A DNA stretch of 64,000 nucleotides from Mucilaginibacter ginkgonis (GTDB lineage Bacteria; Bacteroidota; Bacteroidia; Sphingobacteriales; Sphingobacteriaceae), in NCBI RefSeq assembly GCF_009754905.2, contig NZ_CP066775.1, positions 1,612,001-1,676,000 of the forward strand. The letters are read 5' to 3'. Below, piece by piece: positions 16,716 to 25,556 of the stretch (its first letter is position 1; the number at the start of each line of letters is the position of its first letter). Under the pieces are notes generated by a model that saw only the letters and a program-made list of their open reading frames with translations, was not told the origin of the DNA and did not search any database. The position numbers and the translations under genes are program-made.

Positions 16716-17971
16716 ATATCTTCTAAGGCTTGCTCAATTTTTGCGTAAATATAGTCGAGCTGCGTATCTGTAATACAATACGGAGGTAAAATATAAATAA
16801 TGTTACCCAGCGGGCGCATAATGATGCCGGCATCTAAAAAGTAGTTGTATAACCTGTCGCGAAGCGGGCTTAAATACGAAGTTTCTGTGTACCATTCAAT
16901 AGCGATGATGGTCCCTGTTTGTCTTAGATCTTTAACCTTCGAATGAGCCTTAATCTTCTCTCCGAATGCTTGATGACGTGCAATGATCCTGTCTATATTC
17001 TGCTGCGTTTCTGCAGATGTAAACAAGTCCATGCTGGCTAAAGCTGCTGCGCATGACACCGGGTTGGCGGTGTAAGAATGCCCATGAAACAGCGTCTTCA
17101 TTTTATCATCAGACAGGAAGGCATTGAATATCTCGCTGGTACAAGTGGTAACCCCCATGGCCATGGTCCCGCCGGTGAGGCCTTTAGACAGGCAATAAAT
17201 ATCTGGCAGGGTAGTGATGTAGTTTGTAGCAAACGGTTTACCTGTGCGGCCAAATCCGGTAAAGACCTCGTCGGCAACGGTTAGGACATTCTCTGCTTTA
17301 CAATAAGCAATTAACTCTTCCAACCATTCGGCCTCGTACATGATCATTCCTGCCGATCCTTGCACTAATGGCTCGAAAATAAAACACGCTAATTCTGACT
17401 TAAGATGTGAGATGTGCGACTTGAGGCTATCAATATTACGCTGATTTGGCAAATCAATGAATTCTACCTCAAACAACATATTATCAAACGCGGCAGTAAA
17501 TACACTTCGCCCGCTCACAGCCATCGCACCAAAAGTATCGCCATGGTAGGCATTCTTGAATGCCAAAATTTTGGTTTTGGTAATGCCCTGGTTGTGCCAG
17601 TATTGAAGGCACATCTTCAAAGCTACCTCTACCGCGGTCGAGCCGTTATCAGAATAAAAGACCCGCTTCTGATTTGGTGGCAAGATAGTTAGCAGACGCT
17701 CCGCCAGTTCTACGGCAGGCTCGTGCGTAAAGCCGGCGAAGATCACGTGCTCCAGTTTGCGCAATTGCTCGGCAACTTTTTGCGCGATATAAGGATGAGC
17801 GTGTCCGTATAAATTCACCCACCAGCTTGATATCGCATCTATGTATTCTTTCCCGTCCTCGTCATATACACAAGCACCATCACCGCGTACAATGCCTACG
17901 GGTAAACCTGCAGTTTGCATTTGGGTGTAGGGGTGCCAGATCACCTTTGCGTCGCGCTCGGCAAGACTCAT
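16712..17971 (-). CDS. bioA: adenosylmethionine-8-amino-7-oxononanoate aminotransferase
   Basis: BioA is a PLP enzyme that uses SAM as amino donor to turn KAPA into DAPA, the third-last step of biotin synthesis. The 419-residue sequence begins WHPYTQMQTAGLPVGIVRGD and has ISSWWVNLYGHAHPYI, both typical of BioA. It also has the PLP phosphate loop SDNGSTAVEVALKM, DEVFTGFGRTG, the Lys in CLSKGLTGGTM and GHSYTANPVSCAAA. It overlaps both neighbours by 4 nt (Nudix gene upstream, ferritin-like gene downstream). No other bio genes are in the window. Confidence 0.95.
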   Translation of the reverse strand: MSLAERDAKVIWHPYTQMQTAGLPVGIVRGDGACVYDEDGKEYIDAISSWWVNLYGHAHPYIAQKVAEQLRKLEHVIFAGFTHEPAVELAERLLTILPPNQKRVFYSDNGSTAVEVALKMCLQYWHNQGITKTKILAFKNAYHGDTFGAMAVSGRSVFTAAFDNMLFEVEFIDLPNQRNIDSLKSHISHLKSELACFIFEPLVQGSAGMIMYEAEWLEELIAYCKAENVLTVADEVFTGFGRTGKPFATNYITTLPDIYCLSKGLTGGTMAMGVTTCTSEIFNAFLSDDKMKTLFHGHSYTANPVSCAAALASMDLFTSAETQQNIDRIIARHQAFGEKIKAHSKVKDLRQTGTIIAIEWYTETSYLSPLRDRLYNYFLDAGIIMRPLGNIIYILPPYCITDTQLDYIYAKIEQALEDI

Positions 17972-18414
17972 ATTTGTTCTTTTAAAAGTTTCACCACGTG
18001 TTTATCGATGGGGAAAGTCATTTCATTTTCTGTTAGCGTGCCTAGCGGCACCCATCTGAAACATTGTACCACCTGTTTCAAATCATCAGTGCCAAAGTCA
18101 AATACCGTTGTTTTGAAGTTAAGATTAAGTGGTGACCGATTTTTCACTTTGTAATACACGCTAATGATCTGTGAATCATTGAAAGCAGATTTAACAAAAA
18201 AATCGGTAGTGTAAAAATGACTGAGTATTTCAACTTCGGCATTACATTCTTCCATAAATTCCCGCTTCAGGCCATCAGTCAATCCTTCACCCAACTCTAA
18301 CCCTCCGCCAGGGAATTTTGTAAAACGCATGCCATACTCCTGCTCGTCGCTCACCAGCAACTCGTTGACTTCATTTATTAAAAGGCCGTAAACCCTAACA
18401 TTAAACAGCGCCAT
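17968..18414 (-). CDS. Nudix hydrolase
   Basis: The 148-residue protein carries a Nudix box at residues 37-60: Gly37, Glu43, then REFMEE (51-56). This fits Gx5Ex7REUxEExGU except that the last Gly is Asn58. Such enzymes hydrolyse nucleoside diphosphate derivatives with Mg; the substrate cannot be told from sequence. The gene overlaps the upstream CDF gene by 14 nt and bioA by 4 nt, so all are read from one message. Pairing with a metal exporter and a SAM-using biotin enzyme gives no clear substrate hint. Confidence 0.9.
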   Translation of the reverse strand: MALFNVRVYGLLINEVNELLVSDEQEYGMRFTKFPGGGLELGEGLTDGLKREFMEECNAEVEILSHFYTTDFFVKSAFNDSQIISVYYKVKNRSPLNLNFKTTVFDFGTDDLKQVVQCFRWVPLGTLTENEMTFPIDKHVVKLLKEQI

Positions 18415-19390
18415 CTAATTCAAAGTGTTTTGCGTTACGGGTAGTGTTTTCCATGTTCCACGGAATTTCTATGCGCTTAGCCTCTGCACGAATTGGACAG
18501 TTGGGCATATTGCAATAGTGGCAGCACTTGGGCAGGCACGGGTCTGTATGAATAAAAAATTCTACGTGCTGGCCGGCGTCCCGGTTAACGAGGTCTTCCA
18601 CAGATTTTACTTCTTCGTGTACCTGTATCAGGTCGAAATAATTTGGCAGCGTTAAGTGACAATCTATATGAACCTCATGGCCATAGTTTTGTGCGCGCAG
18701 GTTATGTACGTCTATCCATGCGTCCTTTCGGTTATCGCTCATGATCTTCACAATATGCTCAACGGTATCAAAGTCGGCCTCATCCATTAACCCGCCGACA
18801 GACCTGCGTATCAGTTTGTACCCGGTTATAACGATATAAATAGCGACGCCCATAGATAAGACGCTGTCAAGCCATAAATACGGAAGGAAGTACATTAAAG
18901 ACAAACCAACAACCAGTCCGCCGCTGGTTACCATGTCTGTAAGCAAATGGCGGCCGTCGGCCTCAATGGTAATAGAGTTAAGTGACTTGCCCCTGGCGAT
19001 CATATAGAAACCAAGCCCGCCGTTAATAGCCCCGGTGATGCCAATGATTATTGCACCCTTTACCACGTTATGCACTTCGTGCGGGTAAAATAGGTTGTAA
19101 GCCGATTTAAAAAGGATGGTTACGCCGGCAATAGTGATCAACGTCCCTTCAATGAACACCGAAAAGAACTCTACCTTACCGTGGCCATAAGGGTGATTAA
19201 TATCACGCGGTTGCGAAGAAAGATATATACTAAAAAACGCGAAAGCGCTCGCCAAAACGTTTACCACGCTCTCTGCCGCATCTGTTAGTATAAAGTTTGA
19301 GGTAGTGATAAAATAGGCACCAAACTTAGCCAGCATTAGCACAACACTAACAGCGAGTGCAATAAGAACAATGGTGCGCTTTTGTTGCAA
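18401..19390 (-). CDS. cation diffusion facilitator with a Cys-rich C terminus
   Basis: The 329-residue protein has six membrane segments and the CDF metal site: Asp37 region (LTDAAES) in helix 2 and His148/Asp152 (DGRHLLTDMVTS) in helix 5. A cytoplasmic ferredoxin-like domain follows (residues about 205-285, with GHEVHIDCHLTLP). CDFs export Zn, Mn, Fe or similar ions by proton antiport. Unusually, residues 281-300 read HTDPCLPKCCHYCNMPNCPI, with five Cys and two His in 19 residues, a likely extra metal-binding site. The start must be the TTG at 19390: a stop lies in frame upstream, and the next Met (residue 19) would delete half of helix 1. It is the first gene of the bioA operon. Confidence 0.9.
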   Translation of the reverse strand: MQQKRTIVLIALAVSVVLMLAKFGAYFITTSNFILTDAAESVVNVLASAFAFFSIYLSSQPRDINHPYGHGKVEFFSVFIEGTLITIAGVTILFKSAYNLFYPHEVHNVVKGAIIIGITGAINGGLGFYMIARGKSLNSITIEADGRHLLTDMVTSGGLVVGLSLMYFLPYLWLDSVLSMGVAIYIVITGYKLIRRSVGGLMDEADFDTVEHIVKIMSDNRKDAWIDVHNLRAQNYGHEVHIDCHLTLPNYFDLIQVHEEVKSVEDLVNRDAGQHVEFFIHTDPCLPKCCHYCNMPNCPIRAEAKRIEIPWNMENTTRNAKHFELDGAV

Positions 19391-19449
19391 AACAGTTGAT
19401 TAAGCCCAAATTTAAGCACTGCCCGCCAATATGCAGTAAACTAATTTTC

Positions 19450-19457
19450 TATATTTG
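19450..19457 (+). promoter_or_regulatory. TATATTTG promoter element of the aminotransferase gene
   Basis: TATATTTG matches the Bacteroidota -7 box and lies 26 nt before the ATG at 19484. A -33 TTTG at the right distance is not obvious. Confidence 0.4.
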
Positions 19458-19483
19458 CCCGCAGTAGCTATTAACACTTTGTA

Positions 19484-20677
19484 ATGAACGCTTTAAGTAA
19501 CCGTATAAATAATCTGTCTGAGTCGCAAACTATTAAAATGGCCAAGATGGGCCGCGAACTGGCGGCAAAGGGCGTTGATGTGATCAGCCTGAGTTTTGGT
19601 GAACCCGATTTTCATACCCCTGATTATGTGAAGGACGCGGCTAAAAAAGCAATGGACGAAAACTTCACATACTATACGCCTGTAGCAGGCTATCCGGATC
19701 TTCGTAAAGCTATCTCCGCTAAACTGAAAAATGAGAATAACCTGGATTATGACGCATCACAGATTGTAGTTTCTACAGGTGCAAAACAGGCTATAGCCAA
19801 CGCGGTGCTATGTTTGGTTAACCCGGGCGACGAAGTGATCATCCCCACCCCTTACTGGGTGTCTTATTCAGAAGTGGTAAAACTTGCCGAAGGCGTAAGC
19901 AAATTCATCAACACCACGGTTGAACAAAATTTTAAAATTACGCCCGAGCAACTGGAAGCTGCGATTACGCCAAAAAGCAAGCTATTTATGTTTTCCTCAC
20001 CGTGTAACCCTACAGGCAGCGTTTACAGCAAAGATGAGTTGGCGGCACTTGCAAAAGTTTTCGAGAAAAATCCACATGTTTATATTTTGTCCGACGAGAT
20101 CTATGAGCACATTAATTTCATAGGCGGCCACGAATCTATCGCGCAATTCGACTCCATAAAAGATCGAGTTGTTATCATCAATGGCTTTTCTAAAGCATAT
20201 GCCATGACCGGCTGGCGGATAGGTTACACCGCATCGAATAGCGAAATTGCTGCCGCTTGTGATAAAATGCAGGGGCAGATCACATCTGGCACCTGTTCTA
20301 TCACGCAACGTGCAGGTACTGCTGCATACCAGGGTGGATTGGCATCTGTTCATGCAATGCGCGACGCTTTTAAACGCCGCCGCGACCTGGTGTATGGTTT
20401 GTTAAAGGAAATTGACGGATTAAAAGTTAACCTGCCCGATGGTGCATTCTATTTCTTCCCGGACGTGACCTCATTTTTCGGCAAAAGCTATAATGGTAAA
20501 AAAATAACAAACTCTAATGAACTGAGCATTTTCCTTCTCGAAGAAGGTCACGTGGCTACGGTAGGCGGCGACTCATTTGGCGACCCAACCTGCATCCGCT
20601 TATCTTACGCTGCCGCTGATGAAAAGCTCGTAGAAGCAGTTAAAAGAATCAAGGCGGCGCTGGGTAAGCTCCGGTAA
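19484..20677 (+). CDS. class I aminotransferase, aspartate aminotransferase type
   Basis: This 397-residue PLP enzyme belongs to the bacterial I-gamma/I-beta aspartate aminotransferases and related prephenate aminotransferases. Motifs in order: SFGEPDFHTPDYV, TGAKQAIANAV, the substrate-loop SSPCNPTGSVY, DEIYEHI and the PLP lysine Lys237 in NGFSKAYAMTGWRIGY. It probably exchanges amino groups between aspartate, glutamate and their 2-oxoacids. Specificity for aspartate rather than an aromatic or prephenate substrate is inferred from overall resemblance. It stands alone, divergent from the CDF-bioA operon. Confidence 0.9.
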   Translation: MNALSNRINNLSESQTIKMAKMGRELAAKGVDVISLSFGEPDFHTPDYVKDAAKKAMDENFTYYTPVAGYPDLRKAISAKLKNENNLDYDASQIVVSTGAKQAIANAVLCLVNPGDEVIIPTPYWVSYSEVVKLAEGVSKFINTTVEQNFKITPEQLEAAITPKSKLFMFSSPCNPTGSVYSKDELAALAKVFEKNPHVYILSDEIYEHINFIGGHESIAQFDSIKDRVVIINGFSKAYAMTGWRIGYTASNSEIAAACDKMQGQITSGTCSITQRAGTAAYQGGLASVHAMRDAFKRRRDLVYGLLKEIDGLKVNLPDGAFYFFPDVTSFFGKSYNGKKITNSNELSIFLLEEGHVATVGGDSFGDPTCIRLSYAAADEKLVEAVKRIKAALGKLR

Positions 20678-20691
20678 AGGCGTGATTCGTC

Positions 20692-21258
20692 TTACAATTT
20701 AAAACCGTAGGCTACGCGTAAGGACACTAACCCAAAATTGTCGCTTTTACCTCCCGAATAATTCTCATATCGCAGGCCAACATCAATGTTTGTTTTTGAC
20801 ACTACTATCCCTATACCCGGAGAGAAGATAAACTTTGTGCTTTTAAACATGCCACTAGTTTCAAAACCGGGGCCGACCTCACCACTAAGATAAAACTGCT
20901 TGCTGACGAAATACTTTGCCCCTACTTTAACCGGCATCATACCGTAATCTTTGGGGCTAATTGCAACGTTACCAAGAGAATAGCTCTTTGCGAAAAAATG
21001 CGTGTAGCCAGAGGTAAGCATTAACGCCAGCGCGCCCTTAAAATCGTATTGTAAACGTGCGCTGCCGGCTAAGGCAGATGATGAATAATTATTGATGTCA
21101 GTGCCTAATGGAATGCCAACTTCAGCTCCTATTCCGAATCGCCACGCTTTGTCTTCGTTGCCTGTAAAAAAGCGGTTTTTGCTAACCACTTGTGCGTAAG
21201 TGTTAAGTGTTACAGTAAGAATAGCTAAAGTAAATATTGTCAGGATACCCAGTTTCAT
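20692..21258 (-). CDS. small outer-membrane beta-barrel protein (paralogue A)
   Basis: The 188-residue product has a signal peptide ending at about TYAQ (residue 22) and then a small beta-barrel of roughly eight strands. It is clearly paralogous to the next gene: both share FRIG/WRFGIGAEVGIP or IGVEPGIPTGD, 'LMLTSGYTHFF' or 'LMLTAGYTNFF', PVKVGAKYF or PVKAGIKIF, and GLRYENYSGG near the end. Proteins of this kind are usually annotated as outer membrane beta-barrel or porin-family proteins; function unknown. The C-terminal YGFKL fits a last barrel strand. Confidence 0.75.
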   Translation of the reverse strand: MKLGILTIFTLAILTVTLNTYAQVVSKNRFFTGNEDKAWRFGIGAEVGIPLGTDINNYSSSALAGSARLQYDFKGALALMLTSGYTHFFAKSYSLGNVAISPKDYGMMPVKVGAKYFVSKQFYLSGEVGPGFETSGMFKSTKFIFSPGIGIVVSKTNIDVGLRYENYSGGKSDNFGLVSLRVAYGFKL

Positions 21259-21286
21259 AAATTTATATCTGGATTAAAGGTATAAA

Positions 21287-21324
21287 AACAAACGCCCCTT
21301 CAAAATTAATTGAAAGGGCGTTTT
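21287..21324 (-). terminator. terminator after outer-membrane barrel paralogue B
   Basis: On the minus strand AAAACGCCCTTTCAA pairs with TTGAAGGGGCGTTT across an AT-rich loop, with one mismatch or wobble, and is followed by a T-rich stretch (GTTTGTTTTTA). It separates the two paralogous barrel genes into two transcripts. Confidence 0.7.
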
Positions 21325-21342
21325 GATGAGGATTTAACGATG

Positions 21343-21957
21343 TTAGTTACCGAAGCCATAAGCAACTCTCAACGCTACTTGTCCAAAAGTTCCACTATTG
21401 CCTCCAGAATAATTCTCATAGCGCAGACCAATATCTAAACCTGTGTAAGATTCAGCAAAGCCTAACCCAGGGGCTAAAATTAATTTAGCACTTTTATTTC
21501 CGGCATTTTCGTAATTGTTGTTTGTTTCGAAGCCGACGCCTGCCTCACCGCTAAAATAGAAGTTGTGGGCTGGAAAAATTTTAATACCTGCTTTTACAGG
21601 AATTAATCCGTAATCCGGGGCTTTAGTAGTTGAGGTTACGGTAGTCCCGCCAATAGTTGCGCTAGAAGTGTAGTCTCTGCCGAAAAAGTTAGTGTATCCT
21701 GCTGTCAGCATTAAAGATACCGGTCCTTTCAAATCATATTGTGCTCTCAGATTTCCGCCTAAAGCAAAATGAGAGTATGGACGAATACGGTCGCCTGTCG
21801 GGATACCCGGCTCTACACCGATGCCTATCCTAAAGCCTTGCGAATCGCTGCCGCTCGCTAAACCTTTTTTTTCTTGTGCGTTTGCCTTACCGGCAAATAG
21901 TAAACCGGCAAATGCTAATGAAGTAAGCGCCAGTTTTGTTGAGTTTTTAAAATTCAT
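21343..21957 (-). CDS. small outer-membrane beta-barrel protein (paralogue B)
   Basis: I place the start at the ATG at 21957 because it gives a clean signal peptide (MNFKNSTKLALTSLAFAGLL, cleaved near KANAQ); an upstream Met at 22029 would bury it. The 204-residue product is a small barrel closely related to the gene at 20692-21258, ending LRVAYGFGN. A terminator separates the two, so they are tandem duplicates with separate expression. Function unknown; possibly an OmpW- or OprF-like small barrel, but no motif decides this. Confidence 0.72.
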   Translation of the reverse strand: MNFKNSTKLALTSLAFAGLLFAGKANAQEKKGLASGSDSQGFRIGIGVEPGIPTGDRIRPYSHFALGGNLRAQYDLKGPVSLMLTAGYTNFFGRDYTSSATIGGTTVTSTTKAPDYGLIPVKAGIKIFPAHNFYFSGEAGVGFETNNNYENAGNKSAKLILAPGLGFAESYTGLDIGLRYENYSGGNSGTFGQVALRVAYGFGN

Positions 21958-22227
21958 AGTCGTATGTTTTATTAAACAATTGATGAAATTATCATCGCCT
22001 GCCGACTTGCAAATACTTTGCCATTCCAACCAATTTTAATACTTTTTGAAGTATGAACAATTTTCAATCCGGTATAAAAACACTCATTTTTAGCTGTATT
22101 TCAACAATTTACAGCCAACGCAATCGTTACGACGTGTTAAACCGAAACTAACCTTTCCGTCCTTAAGTAAAATGGGGGGCGAACCGTGAAAATGTAACTT
22201 ATACTGTACAAAAGCCTGTAAACAAAA

Positions 22228-22245
22228 AAGAGGCCTGAGCCTCTT
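22228..22245 (-). terminator. terminator of the RND efflux operon
   Basis: On the minus strand AAGAGGC-TCAG-GCCTCTT is followed by TTTT, 5 nt after the RND stop codon. The stem is 7 bp and the tail gives six T in a row counting the last stem bases. Confidence 0.75.
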
Positions 22246-22250
22246 ACTGT

Positions 22251-25200
22251 TTATTTCGACTTGTCATCGTCGCTAATATTATCCTTTTTATCGGATTCCT
22301 TTTCGTCCTTTGGTTTGGCCTTTTCCTTTGCTTCCCCGCTTACAATAGCATACTGGTGCCGTGCTTTATGTTCGGCTGCTTTCTCATCTTCCTCATGCTT
22401 TTTACGCAACTCGGCAAGTTTTTCCTTACTGTAAGCCAACCCGCTTATGCCATTAAACAATACAGGGACAACAAATATAGCCAGCGACGTTGCGAAAAGC
22501 ATACCACCAAATACGGTCCATCCTATTGTTTTACGTGCTTCTGCACCGGCGCCCGACGAGAATAGTAGTGGCAACACACCCAACATAAACGCGAGGGATG
22601 TCATGATGATCGGCCGCAAACGTAAGCGCACCGCTTCAAGCGTGGCTTGTTCTATTTCCATGCCTTTGTCTACACGCTCTTTGGCGAATTCCACTATCAG
22701 AATCGCATTCTTCGCCGCGAGGCCTATCAACGTAATCAAACCTATCTGCGCGTAAACGTTATTGGTAAGTGATGGTTTTAACGTAAGAAATAGCATTGCG
22801 CCAAACGCGCCAAGTGGTACCGCTAATAATACAGAGAATGGCACCGACCAGCTTTCATACAAGGCTGCCAGAAACAGGAACACGAAAGCGATCGACAGCG
22901 CGAAGATGTAGATCGTCTTAGAACCGGATAATATCTCCTCACGGCTCAGCCCGGAAAACTCATAACCAAAACCTTCAGGCAATACCTTTGCGGCAACTTC
23001 TTTGAGCGCTGTAATAGCGTCACCACTACTATAACCTTCTTTAGGGTTACCGTCAACTTCGGCAGAGCGGAATAAATTATAATGCGATATCAACGGCGCG
23101 TTCTCAATGATCTTGTAAGATGTGAGCGTACTTAGCGGCACCATGGCACCGGCAGAATTGCGCACAAAGTATTGGCCAATGTTGCCGATGTTTGTCCGGT
23201 AGTTGGTATCGGCTTGCGCCACAACGTGGAAGTTACGTCCGTAGATGGTAAAGTCATTCACGAAAGAGCTACCCATATACACTTGCAAGGCGTTATTAAT
23301 ATCCGATATCTGAACACCCAATTTCTTAGCCTTCTCCCTGTCGATGGTCAGTTGATATGCCGGCGTATGCGACGTAAAAAACGAGAAAGCTTTTGCAATT
23401 TCAGGTCGCTTGGACACCTCGCCAATGAAGTTTCGTAATGTCGCGTCAAACTTGCTGATATCGCCTCCGGCTTGTTTTTCTTCCAGGATAAATGAGAAAC
23501 CGGCCGTACTTCCCAAACCGGGGATAGCCGGCGGCGGTATTACTACGACACTTGCATCTTTAAATCTCGAAAGCCTTTGCTGCAGCTGCCCTACAAGCGC
23601 AAACAGTTGCGATTGCTTGTCTTCCCGCTGATCCCACGGCTTAAGCTGAACGAATATCGTAGCACTGTTAGACTTGGTAGCAAAACTTACTACGTTCAAA
23701 CCGCCCAAAGCAGCATAGTGGCCAATGGCCGGTATACTGTCCAGCGTTTTCATCATACCCTGTAGCACCTCTACAGTTCGTTGCGTTGAAGCGGCCTCAG
23801 GTAAATCATAAGTAATATACACACGGCCATCATCTTCTGTAGGTATAAAACCCGTCGGCTTGTTCATAAACAGGAAAACAGTTGCACCCACGATTACAAC
23901 TAAGACAATGAAAACAGTTTTAGAATGCTTTATGCAATAGTCAACCGCGTTTTGATATTTTTCTGACGTGCGCTCAAACCAGTTGTTAAACTTCTCGAAC
24001 ATCCTGTCTAGCCAGTTTTTCTTTTTATCAGGCTCATGCGGCTTCAATAAAAGCATACATAAGGCCGGCGTTAAAGAAAGCGCGACAAACGCAGAGATCA
24101 ATACAGAGATAGCTATAGTAATGGCGAATTGCTGATACAACCGCCCAACGATACCGGGTACGAAGCCCACCGGAACGAATACGGCCGCGAGGATGAGCGC
24201 GATGGCAATAACCGGAGCGGATATCTCTGCCATAGCAGCTTCTGTCGCGTCAAACGGCGACATTTTGTCCTCGTCTATATGGTGCTGCACTGCCTCTACC
24301 ACTACAATAGCATCATCAACCACAATACCGATAGCGAGTACGAAACCAAATAGTGTTAACGTATTAATGGTAAAGCCAAGCGGAATAAAAAAGATAAATG
24401 TACCAATGATAGAAACAGGGATTGCCAATACCGGGATCAACGTTGCGCGCCAGCTCTGGAGGAAGATAAATACTACAACTGTTACCAGTAACAACGCGAT
24501 CAGCAGCGTTTCAACCACTTCTTTCACAGAAACCTTTACCACAGTAACAGACTCGAACGGAACTACATAATCTATCCCGGCAGGGAAAGACTGTTTCAAC
24601 TGTTCCATAGTGGCGTAAACATTTTTGGCGGTTTCCAAAGCGTTACTGCCCGGCGCCTGGTAAACCAGCAGGTAAGATGCACGTTTGCCGTCTACAAAAG
24701 AGTTACCTGAGTAATTGAACTTACCTAACTGCACGCGCGCAACATCTTTTAAATGTACTATCGCACCGGTTGATGGCTGCGTACGCACAATTACATTTTC
24801 AAATTCTTCGGGTTTTACTAAACGTCCTTTAGTTAATACCGTGTACTCAAACGTTTGGTTATTTTTTGCAGGCGGTGCACCCACCGTACCCGCTGCAACC
24901 TGCACGTTTTGCTCAGTAAGGGCGCCGGTTACATCGGCAGCGGTTAAGCCGAGAGCGGCCATTTTATCTGGCTTAAGCCAGATACGCATACTAAAGTCGT
25001 CCGCACGGGTGAATACGTCGCCCACACCTTTGGCACGCAACAACGCGTCACGTACAATCGCATTGGTATAATTATCAAGGAATGTTACCGCGTGGCTGCC
25101 ATTGGGCGAATACATGGCCACCAGCATCAAAATACTTGGATTACGTTTACGAACGGTCAAACCCAGACGCTGCACTTCTTGCGGCAATGTTGGTGTAGCA

Positions 25201-25541
25201 ATACCAACACGGTTTTGAACATCAAGAGCGGCAATGTTAATGTCAGTTCCTACTTCAAAGTTTACGGTCATGTTCATTTGGCCGCTGTTGGTACTGTTAC
25301 TTTGAAGGTACGTCATGCCCGGTGTGCCGTTCACCTGTATTTCTACCGGGGTGGCTACCGTTTGTTCAACCGTCAGCGCGTCGGAACCGGTATATGTAGC
25401 CGTAACCTGTACGGTTGGCGGCGAGATCTCGGGGTATTGACCAATAGGTAAACTATTAAGTGCGAGCAAACCCACAACAACTATCACTATCGAAATTACG
25501 ATAGCGGTTACGGGCCTGCGTATAAAGGTATCTGCGATCAT
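22251..25541 (-). CDS. RND efflux pump inner-membrane transporter (AcrB/MexB, HAE1 family)
   Basis: The 1096-residue protein is a proton-driven drug/hydrophobe exporter. The N terminus MIADTFIRRPVTAIVISI and early QYPEISPPTV are typical of HAE1 pumps. Helix 4 carries the proton-relay Asp pair in AIGIVVDDAIVVVEAV, and the second half repeats the layout (AKNAILIVEFAKE). The C-terminal tail of about 60 residues is strongly charged (Lys/Glu/Asp) and longer than in AcrB. It is the third gene of a TolC-MFP-RND operon, 15 nt after the MFP gene, and ends at a clear terminator. No regulator gene is adjacent. Confidence 0.95.
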   Translation of the reverse strand: MIADTFIRRPVTAIVISIVIVVVGLLALNSLPIGQYPEISPPTVQVTATYTGSDALTVEQTVATPVEIQVNGTPGMTYLQSNSTNSGQMNMTVNFEVGTDINIAALDVQNRVGIATPTLPQEVQRLGLTVRKRNPSILMLVAMYSPNGSHAVTFLDNYTNAIVRDALLRAKGVGDVFTRADDFSMRIWLKPDKMAALGLTAADVTGALTEQNVQVAAGTVGAPPAKNNQTFEYTVLTKGRLVKPEEFENVIVRTQPSTGAIVHLKDVARVQLGKFNYSGNSFVDGKRASYLLVYQAPGSNALETAKNVYATMEQLKQSFPAGIDYVVPFESVTVVKVSVKEVVETLLIALLLVTVVVFIFLQSWRATLIPVLAIPVSIIGTFIFFIPLGFTINTLTLFGFVLAIGIVVDDAIVVVEAVQHHIDEDKMSPFDATEAAMAEISAPVIAIALILAAVFVPVGFVPGIVGRLYQQFAITIAISVLISAFVALSLTPALCMLLLKPHEPDKKKNWLDRMFEKFNNWFERTSEKYQNAVDYCIKHSKTVFIVLVVIVGATVFLFMNKPTGFIPTEDDGRVYITYDLPEAASTQRTVEVLQGMMKTLDSIPAIGHYAALGGLNVVSFATKSNSATIFVQLKPWDQREDKQSQLFALVGQLQQRLSRFKDASVVVIPPPAIPGLGSTAGFSFILEEKQAGGDISKFDATLRNFIGEVSKRPEIAKAFSFFTSHTPAYQLTIDREKAKKLGVQISDINNALQVYMGSSFVNDFTIYGRNFHVVAQADTNYRTNIGNIGQYFVRNSAGAMVPLSTLTSYKIIENAPLISHYNLFRSAEVDGNPKEGYSSGDAITALKEVAAKVLPEGFGYEFSGLSREEILSGSKTIYIFALSIAFVFLFLAALYESWSVPFSVLLAVPLGAFGAMLFLTLKPSLTNNVYAQIGLITLIGLAAKNAILIVEFAKERVDKGMEIEQATLEAVRLRLRPIIMTSLAFMLGVLPLLFSSGAGAEARKTIGWTVFGGMLFATSLAIFVVPVLFNGISGLAYSKEKLAELRKKHEEDEKAAEHKARHQYAIVSGEAKEKAKPKDEKESDKKDNISDDDKSK

Positions 25542-25556
25542 GTTAGTGTCTTCTGC

